Part shown: positions 58,354 to 64,000 of the stretch, in pieces
How positions within the stretch are numbered: position 1 is the stretch's first letter
Layout of the letters: the number at the start of each line of letters is the position of its first letter
Assembly: GCA_016756725.1 (NCBI GenBank)
Contig: JAESII010000005.1
Span: 220,247-284,246 of the forward strand
Source: Synergistaceae bacterium
GTDB lineage: Bacteria > Synergistota > Synergistia > Synergistales > Aminithiophilaceae
Length of the DNA stretch: 64,000 nucleotides
Direction of reading: 5' to 3'
Notes under the pieces: generated by a model
What the model was told of the DNA's origin: nothing
What the model saw: only the letters and a program-made list of their open reading frames with translations
Database searches by the model: none
Translations under genes and position numbers: made by a program

Positions 58354-59394
58354 ATGGAAGTTCTGGAGCTCCTGTTGCAAGACGGAACACGCTGGCCCGG
58401 ATGGGGGAGGCGAGGAAGTGATGACGGAGGGGAAGTCGTCTTCACCACCCTGTCGAACGGTTTTTCCCAGGCTCTGACCGATCCTTCCTTCGCCGGTCAG
58501 ATCGTCGTCTTTTCCTTCCCCATGGTGGGCTGTTACGGAGCCGACCTGGAGGTTCTCGAGAGTGCCCGCATCTGGCCCCGGGGGATCGTGACCTCTCTGC
58601 CCTGCCACGGCACGAGCGGCGGGACCGATCTCTTCCGGTGGATCGAAGGGTCGGGGCTGTTCTGGATGGGCGGCGTCGACACGCGCCGTCTCGTCTGCCA
58701 TCTCCGCAGCCGGGGAACCCTCGCCGGAAGACTCCTGCCGGCCGGGACCGAGGGCTCCGTGGCCGCCGAAGGGGGGTCCCCGGTCCCTCTCGTCTCGACG
58801 CCGGTCCCTCGTGAGCTGGGCGGCGGCGGTCTTCGGGTGGTCGTCGTCGATTACGGGGTGAAAGAGGGGATCCTCCGGGAGCTCGCCAGCCGGGACTGCC
58901 GCGTCACCGTCGTTCCCCACGACTGGGAGTGGTCGGAGATTCTCGGACTCTGCCCTGACGGCGTCCTTTTGAGCAACGGCCCCGGCGATCCGGCCCTTCT
59001 GAGCCATGAGATCGGCCAGATCCGGGGTCTCCTGGGGAAAGTCCCTCTTTTCGGCATCTGTCTGGGCATGCAGCTCCTGGCCCTGGCCCTGGGAACGAAG
59101 ACGGAGAAGCTCCCCTTCGGTCACCGCGGGGGGAACCAGCCCGTCATCGACGTCGCCACCGGGCGGGGTTTCGTGACGAGCCAGAATCACGGTTATGCCC
59201 TCAGGGAGGATTCTCTGGCGGGAACGGGGATCACCGTCACCTATCGCCACGGCGGGGACGGGAGCATTGAAGGTTTCCGCCACGACGGCGGGGACTGGGG
59301 CGTTCAGTTTCATCCCGAGGCCACTCCGGGACCGCGGGACTGCCCTCACCTTTTTGACCGGTTCATCGCGCAGTGCAGGGAGGCGAAATCATGA
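58354..59394 (+). CDS. carA: Carbamoyl-phosphate synthase small subunit
   Basis: This 346-residue glutaminase subunit frees ammonia from glutamine for CarB. It has the N-terminal small-subunit domain (GEVVFTTLSNGFSQAL, PCHGTSGGTDLFRWIEG, then GVDTRRLVCHLR) and a class I amidotransferase domain with the catalytic Cys236 (FGICLGMQ) and the His320/Glu322 pair (FHPEATPGP). It is somewhat shorter than the usual 360-380 residues. ATG 58354 has ggaggtg 7 bases upstream. It overlaps carB by 4 bases. Confidence 0.95.
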   Translation: MEVLELLLQDGTRWPGWGRRGSDDGGEVVFTTLSNGFSQALTDPSFAGQIVVFSFPMVGCYGADLEVLESARIWPRGIVTSLPCHGTSGGTDLFRWIEGSGLFWMGGVDTRRLVCHLRSRGTLAGRLLPAGTEGSVAAEGGSPVPLVSTPVPRELGGGGLRVVVVDYGVKEGILRELASRDCRVTVVPHDWEWSEILGLCPDGVLLSNGPGDPALLSHEIGQIRGLLGKVPLFGICLGMQLLALALGTKTEKLPFGHRGGNQPVIDVATGRGFVTSQNHGYALREDSLAGTGITVTYRHGGDGSIEGFRHDGGDWGVQFHPEATPGPRDCPHLFDRFIAQCREAKS

Positions 59395-62300
59395 AGGGCA
59401 CGGGATCGACCATCCTCGTCCTCGGATCGGGGCCGATCAGGATCGGACAGGCCGCCGAGTTTGACTATTCCGGAAGCCAGGCCTGCCGGACCCTCAAGGA
59501 GGAGGGGTGCCGGGTCATTCTCCTCAACAGCAACCCCGCCACGATCCAGACCGACGCCGATCTGGCCGACGTCGTTTATCTCAGGCCCCTGACGGCTGCC
59601 GTCGTCGAGGAGGTCGTCCAGGAGCAGCGCCCTCAGGGAGTGATCGCCACCCTAGGGGGGCAGACGGCCCTCAATCTTCTCGTCGAACTCGACGAGAAGG
59701 GCGTCTGGGAGCGTTATGGCGTCTCCGTGCTGGGGACATCCGTCGAATCCGTCCGCCGCGCCGAGGGACGTCTCTTTTTCCGTGACGTCCTCTCCGGCCT
59801 GGGCGAGCCCGTCGTCGAAAGCGCCTATGCCTCTTCCGTCGACGAGGCCCTGGCCTTTGCCGAAAACTGCCCCTTCCCTCTCGTCGTCCGCCCCGACTAC
59901 ACCCTGGGCGGGACGGGCGGAGGTGTGGCCCGATCCGGGGCCGAACTGGCCCGTATCGCCAGGGAAGGGCTGGCGGCGTCTCCGGTGGGCCGCGTCCTCG
60001 TCGAACGCTACCTGGAAGGATGGCGGGAGATCGAGGCCGAAGTGGTCCGTGACGGCGCCGGCAACGCCCTGGCCGTCTGCTCCATGGAAAACGTCGACGG
60101 CATGGGCATTCACACCGGCGACAGCATCGTCGTCGCTCCGACGCTGACCTTGACGGACGGCCAGTGGCAGCGTCTGCGCAGCTCGGCGCTGCGCATCGCC
60201 GAGGCCCTCCGCATCGAAGGGGCCTGCAACGTCCAGTTCGCCCTCAGCCCCGACGGTTCCGAATATGCCGTCATCGAGGTCAACCCCAGGGCCAGCCGAT
60301 CCAGCGCCCTGGCGAGCAAGGCCACGGGCTATCCCATCGCACGGATGGCGGCCAAGATCGCCCTCGGCCACAGTCTGGCCGAGATGGCCAACCCCGTCAC
60401 CGGTCAGGGAAGCGCCCTGGCCGAACCGGTCGTCGATTACGTCGTCGTCAAGTTTCCCCGCTGGCCCTTCGACCGCTTCCCCCAGGCCCAGGAGGGTCTC
60501 GGGACGAGGATGAAATCCACCGGCGAGGTCATGGCTCTGGGGCTTCATTTCAATCAGGCCCTTCAGAAGGCCCTCCGGTCCCTCGAGTTTCCCTTCCACC
60601 TCCACGACCCCCTGATGGCCCGACGGCCTGACGAAGAGCTCCTTCGCAGTGTCACCCATCCCGACCATCGGCGGCTCTGGGCTTTGCTCGAGCTTTTGCG
60701 CCGTGGACAGTCACCGCAGGAGCTGGCAGGGCAGGCCGCGATCCATCCCTTCTTCCTCGACGAACTCTCCCGCCTCGTCGTCCTCGAAAAGCGCCTTGCC
60801 GGGGAAACCCTGACGGAAGATCTCCTGAAGGAGGCCAAGTTCGAGGGGTTCTCCGATGACGATCTGGCCCGCCTCACGGGCTGTTCCGCCGAAGAGGTGG
60901 CCGCCCGCCGGCGCGACCGGGGAGTGGAGCGCTCCTTCCGGGAAGTCGACGGCTGTGCCGGCGAGACGCCGACCCGCACCGGCTATTACTACGGCGTCTT
61001 CGGCGCCGCTTCCGACGAGGTGCCGGCCGATGGCCGTCCCTCCGTCCTCGTCATCGGCTCGGGGCCGATCCGCATCGGCCAGGGCATCGAGTTCGACTTC
61101 TGCTGCGTCAAGGCGGCCCTGGCGCTGCGCCGCCTGGGCCTGAGGGCCCTGATGGTCAACAACAACCCCGAGACGGTGAGCACCGACCACGATCTCTCCG
61201 ACGGCCTCTACTTCGAACCCCTCACCGTTGAGGATGTCCTGCCCGTCATCGATCGGGAGTGTCCCCTGGGAGTGCTGGCCTCCTTCGGCGGCCAGAGCGC
61301 CCTCAAGCTGGGGCTGGAGCTGGAAAAGAGGGGCGTTCCCCTTCTCGGCACGGCCGGAGACGTGATCCGCAGCGCCGAGGACCGGGGGCTTTTTTCGGCT
61401 CTCCTTGATGATCTCGGCGTCGCCCAGCCGCCGGGCCATGCGGCAGCGACGCCTGACGAGGCCCGCCAGGCCGCGGCCCGTCTCGGCTATCCTCTCATGG
61501 TGCGGCCCAGCTTTGTCATCGGCGGCGTCGCCATGAGGCTCTGCTTCAACGAACAGGACCTGGAGGAAATTGTCGAGCTCGCCTTTTCGGCGGAAAAGGG
61601 CCAGTCGGTCCTCATCGACCGCTTCCTTCAGGGGAGGGAATTCGAGGTGGACGCCCTCTGCGACGGCGAGTCGGTCTTCCTGCCGGGCATCTTCGAACAT
61701 CTCGAGCCGGCCGGAATCCACTCCGGCGATTCGATGGCCCTCTTTCCCGACATGAGCCTCACTGACGGCCAGAGGCGGGAGATCGTCGAAACGGTCCAGG
61801 CCCTTTCGGCCTCATTGGGCGTGAAGGGGCTGATGAACGTCCAGTTCGTCCTCAACGAGGGACGGCTCTATGTCATCGAGGCCAATCCCCGGGCGAGCCG
61901 GACCGTGCCTATCGCCTCCAAGCTGACAGGTCTTCCCCTGGTGGAGATGGCCGTCCGTCTCGCCTGCGGACAGTCTTTCTCCGATCTGGCCATCACCGAG
62001 GGCCTTCTCGACCATCAGGGACCACGGGGCGTCAAAGTGCCCGTCTTCTCGACGGAGAAACTGCCCGGCGTCGACGCCCAGGGCGGCGTGCGGATGCAAT
62101 CCACCGGTGAATCGCTGGGTCTGGGAGACAATTTCGGCGTCGCCCTCATGGAGGCCCTCGCCGGGGCGGGATGGACTCTTCCTGCCCGGGGGCGGGTCCT
62201 TTTCTCCCTGGCCGATAAGGCCAAGCACCAGGCACCGGCTCTGGCTGCGGCCTTTTCCGCCCTCGGCTGGGAGGTGGAGGCCACGAAAGGGACGGCGACT

Positions 62301-62555
62301 CTCCTTGAACGGTGGGGTCTCAAGGTCACCGTCGCCGCCAAGGGTGATGCCCTCGTCGAGGCCATGGCCGACAGGCGATGGGATCTCGTCGTCAACGTCC
62401 CGGGCGACCATCCCGAGACGATCTCCGACGGTTTCCGCCTTCGCCGCGCCGCCGTCGAGTCGTCGACTCTCTGTCTCCATGCCGTCGAGACGGCCTCGGC
62501 CCTGGCCGTCGCCCTGGCCGCGACGGCTGGGAGCGTCCGAAAGAAGGGCCTGTAG
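59391..62555 (+). CDS. carB: Carbamoyl-phosphate synthase large subunit
   Basis: This enzyme of about 1054 residues makes carbamoyl phosphate for arginine and pyrimidines. It shows the internal duplication of the family: first ATP-grasp half beginning LGSGPIRIGQAAEFDYSGSQ, second beginning IGSGPIRIGQGIEFDFCCVK. Each half has a VRPDYTLGGTGGG or VRPSFVIGGVAM loop and an NPRASRSSALASK or NPRASRTVPIASK metal-site motif. The C-terminal MGS-like allosteric domain (residues about 930-1054) is present. ATG 59391 has gggagg 7 bases upstream. Confidence 0.97.
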   Translation: MKGTGSTILVLGSGPIRIGQAAEFDYSGSQACRTLKEEGCRVILLNSNPATIQTDADLADVVYLRPLTAAVVEEVVQEQRPQGVIATLGGQTALNLLVELDEKGVWERYGVSVLGTSVESVRRAEGRLFFRDVLSGLGEPVVESAYASSVDEALAFAENCPFPLVVRPDYTLGGTGGGVARSGAELARIAREGLAASPVGRVLVERYLEGWREIEAEVVRDGAGNALAVCSMENVDGMGIHTGDSIVVAPTLTLTDGQWQRLRSSALRIAEALRIEGACNVQFALSPDGSEYAVIEVNPRASRSSALASKATGYPIARMAAKIALGHSLAEMANPVTGQGSALAEPVVDYVVVKFPRWPFDRFPQAQEGLGTRMKSTGEVMALGLHFNQALQKALRSLEFPFHLHDPLMARRPDEELLRSVTHPDHRRLWALLELLRRGQSPQELAGQAAIHPFFLDELSRLVVLEKRLAGETLTEDLLKEAKFEGFSDDDLARLTGCSAEEVAARRRDRGVERSFREVDGCAGETPTRTGYYYGVFGAASDEVPADGRPSVLVIGSGPIRIGQGIEFDFCCVKAALALRRLGLRALMVNNNPETVSTDHDLSDGLYFEPLTVEDVLPVIDRECPLGVLASFGGQSALKLGLELEKRGVPLLGTAGDVIRSAEDRGLFSALLDDLGVAQPPGHAAATPDEARQAAARLGYPLMVRPSFVIGGVAMRLCFNEQDLEEIVELAFSAEKGQSVLIDRFLQGREFEVDALCDGESVFLPGIFEHLEPAGIHSGDSMALFPDMSLTDGQRREIVETVQALSASLGVKGLMNVQFVLNEGRLYVIEANPRASRTVPIASKLTGLPLVEMAVRLACGQSFSDLAITEGLLDHQGPRGVKVPVFSTEKLPGVDAQGGVRMQSTGESLGLGDNFGVALMEALAGAGWTLPARGRVLFSLADKAKHQAPALAAAFSALGWEVEATKGTATLLERWGLKVTVAAKGDALVEAMADRRWDLVVNVPGDHPETISDGFRLRRAAVESSTLCLHAVETASALAVALAATAGSVRKKGL

Positions 62556-62613
62556 AAGGGGAAAAATCATGCTATCCTCTGGAGGTGGAGCACTTCCAGA
62601 AAGGATGAAGGGC

Positions 62614-63939
62614 ATGCATCGATTCGCGCTCAAGATTTTCGGTTGCCAGATGAACGTCTACGACGGGGAGCGCATCGCCGCCGAGCTTTTTGCCCGGGGC
62701 TGGAGCGAGGCGGCCGAGGAAGAGGCCGACGCCGTCATCTACGTCACCTGCAGCATCCGGGACAAGGCCGAACAGAAGGTCAAAAGCGAGCTGGGCCGTC
62801 ACGTGCCCAAAGGGGGAGGCCGAGGGCCCGTCGTCGCCGTCGCCGGCTGTATGGCCCAGCGGATTGGCCCGGAGCTTCTTGCCCGCTTTCCTCAGATCCG
62901 CGTCCTCTGTGGCCCCCGTCACCTGGGTCGCCTGGCTGACGCTGTGGAGGAGGCCCTCGCCGACGGGACTCCCTCGGTCCTCCTCGATGAGGACTCGCGG
63001 GCCCTGGACGACCTGGACCGTCCTCCGGCGCGGCGCCTCCTGCCCTTCAAGAGCTATGTCACCATCGCCCATGGCTGTGACAACTTTTGCACCTACTGCA
63101 TCGTCCCCCACGTGCGGGGGCGCTTCCAGTCGCGCCGTCCCGAGGCGATCGCGGCCGAGGTCGAAAGCCTCGTCGCCGACGGCGTCGTCGAGGTGACCCT
63201 GCTGGGGCAGAACGTCAACAGCTACGGCACGGACCTGAAGGACGTCACCTTCGCCGGTCTTCTCCGTTCCCTGGCCGGGGTAAGGGGGCTGCGTCGGCTC
63301 CGTTTCGCCACCAACCATCCCAAGGATCTGACCGATGACGTCATTTCCGCCATGGCGGACCTTCCCGTTGTCTGTCCGGCCATCAATCTTCCCCTACAGG
63401 CCGGGAGCGACCGGATCCTGGCCCTCATGAACCGGGGCTACGACCGAAGGACCTATGCCTCCCGTCTCGAGGCTCTCCGCGAGGCCCTGCCCGAGGTGGC
63501 CGTCACGAGCGACCTCATCGTCGCCTTCCCCGGCGAGAGGGAAGACGATTTCGCCCTTTCCCTGGAGGCTCTCCGCCTCTTCCGGTTCGATCAGGTCCAC
63601 AGTGCCGCCTATTCGCCCCGGCCGGGGACGGCGGCCGCGGCCTTCAAGGAAAGGATCCCCCGTGCCGAGGCTCGTCGACGTCTGCAGGCCGTCAACGACC
63701 TCCAGCTTCAAATCGCAAGAGAGATCAACGCCACGCTCGTGGGCCGTACCTTCGAGGTCCTCGTCGACGGGCCGGCCCATCGCGGTGACGGCCTGCTGCA
63801 GGGACGGACCGTCACGGACAAGGTCGTCCTCTTCCCCGGCGAGGGTCTTGAGGGGCGTTTCGTTGACGTCGTCATCGACGGGGCCGACGCCTGGAGTCTC
63901 AGGGGTAAGGCCGTCGACGGAGGAGCTGGTGGCCGGTGA
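62614..63939 (+). CDS. miaB: tRNA-2-methylthio-N6-dimethylallyladenosine synthase MiaB
   Basis: This 441-residue radical-SAM methylthiotransferase has the N-terminal MTTase domain with three cluster cysteines (FGCQMN, VTCSIRDKAEQ and AGCMAQR). The radical SAM motif HGCDNFCTYCIVP with VRGRFQSR follows, then LLGQNVNSYG, and a C-terminal TRAM domain (GRTFEVLVDGPAHRGDGLLQGRT in part). It adds a methylthio group to i6A37 of tRNA. MiaB is favoured over MtaB or RimO by the GCQMN and NVNSYG motifs. ATG 62614 has aaagga 8 bases upstream. Confidence 0.93.
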   Translation: MHRFALKIFGCQMNVYDGERIAAELFARGWSEAAEEEADAVIYVTCSIRDKAEQKVKSELGRHVPKGGGRGPVVAVAGCMAQRIGPELLARFPQIRVLCGPRHLGRLADAVEEALADGTPSVLLDEDSRALDDLDRPPARRLLPFKSYVTIAHGCDNFCTYCIVPHVRGRFQSRRPEAIAAEVESLVADGVVEVTLLGQNVNSYGTDLKDVTFAGLLRSLAGVRGLRRLRFATNHPKDLTDDVISAMADLPVVCPAINLPLQAGSDRILALMNRGYDRRTYASRLEALREALPEVAVTSDLIVAFPGEREDDFALSLEALRLFRFDQVHSAAYSPRPGTAAAAFKERIPRAEARRRLQAVNDLQLQIAREINATLVGRTFEVLVDGPAHRGDGLLQGRTVTDKVVLFPGEGLEGRFVDVVIDGADAWSLRGKAVDGGAGGR

Positions 63940-64000
63940 GGGATCGTTGGAAGTCGTTTCTTTTCTTCTCGGCCGCCGTCGTCTGCCTCTTTTTCGCCTG
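63936..64000 (+). CDS. Start of a secreted or membrane protein (3' truncated by window)
   Basis: Only the first 21 codons are visible: a charged MRDRWKS and then a hydrophobic stretch (FLFFSAAVVCLFFA), which looks like a signal peptide or membrane anchor. GTG 63936 overlaps the miaB stop (GTGA) and has ggaggagc about 9 bases upstream, so it is probably real and co-transcribed with miaB. No function can be given. Confidence 0.6.
   Translation, partial: MRDRWKSFLFFSAAVVCLFFA

Noticed and set aside
58233-58421. 62-codon leader peptide before carA
   Set aside because: It would start about 5 bases after the predicted transcription start without a ribosome site, and it runs into carA in another frame. 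There is no run of regulatory codons.

Overview
The window looks like chromosomal DNA of an anaerobic, amino-acid-fermenting, diderm bacterium, most likely a member of the Synergistota (inference from gene content; no database search was possible). The G+C content is high by eye, coding density is very high, and GTG, TTG and possibly CTG starts are common. Diderm markers (a complete set of type II secretion structural genes with a secretin, and ExbB-ExbD-TonB) sit beside genes more typical of Firmicutes-like lineages (SepF, DivIVA, RNase Y, YmdB, RecX, type III glutamine synthetase, a glycine reductase operon with GrdX).

Layout. 1-2470: 3' end of parB and an O-antigen-ligase-like membrane protein. 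2507-13064: compact type II secretion operon in the order J-K-L-M-N-C-I-D-E-F-G-H. 13073-19599, minus strand: membrane-anchored LuxR-type regulator, type III glutamine synthetase, a two-gene LysO exporter, a flavodoxin-like reductase and a formimidoylglutamase-type ureohydrolase. 19726-24726: 2-hydroxyacid dehydrogenase, RlmI-like methyltransferase, HAD phosphatase and B12-dependent ribonucleotide reductase. 24753-32146: HlyD-like protein, YggS, SepF, DivIVA, RecG, RecX, RNase Y, YmdB. 32208-34496, minus strand: hypC-hypD-hypE, with hypC apparently starting at CTG.

34640-47327 is an amino-acid catabolic region: a nitrilase-family amidase, an NSS sodium symporter, then a tandem glycine riboswitch (37149-37321) ahead of grdX-trxA-grdE-grdB-grdC-grdD. 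grdB carries an in-frame UGA read as selenocysteine (40492-40494). grdA, the other selenoprotein of glycine reductase, is absent. A sodium:alanine symporter, alanine racemase and alanine dehydrogenase follow. Together these suggest Stickland-type fermentation: alanine is oxidised to pyruvate and NADH, and glycine is reduced to acetyl phosphate.

47458-64000: single-chain transketolase; exbB-btuF-exbD-tonB with a frameshifted btuF; an HD-GYP phosphodiesterase; tRNA m1A methyltransferase; QueH; a HypE-like AIR-synthase-family protein; Xaa-Pro aminopeptidase; rubredoxin; carAB behind a near-consensus promoter; miaB; and the start of a further secreted or membrane protein. No CRISPR array, insertion sequence, rRNA or tRNA gene was recognised. 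No clearly new multi-gene system was found. The best leads are the glycine riboswitch operon without grdA, the CTG-started hypC, the broken btuF, the unassigned structured leader before the alanine symporter, and the T2SS operon following an O-antigen-ligase-like gene.
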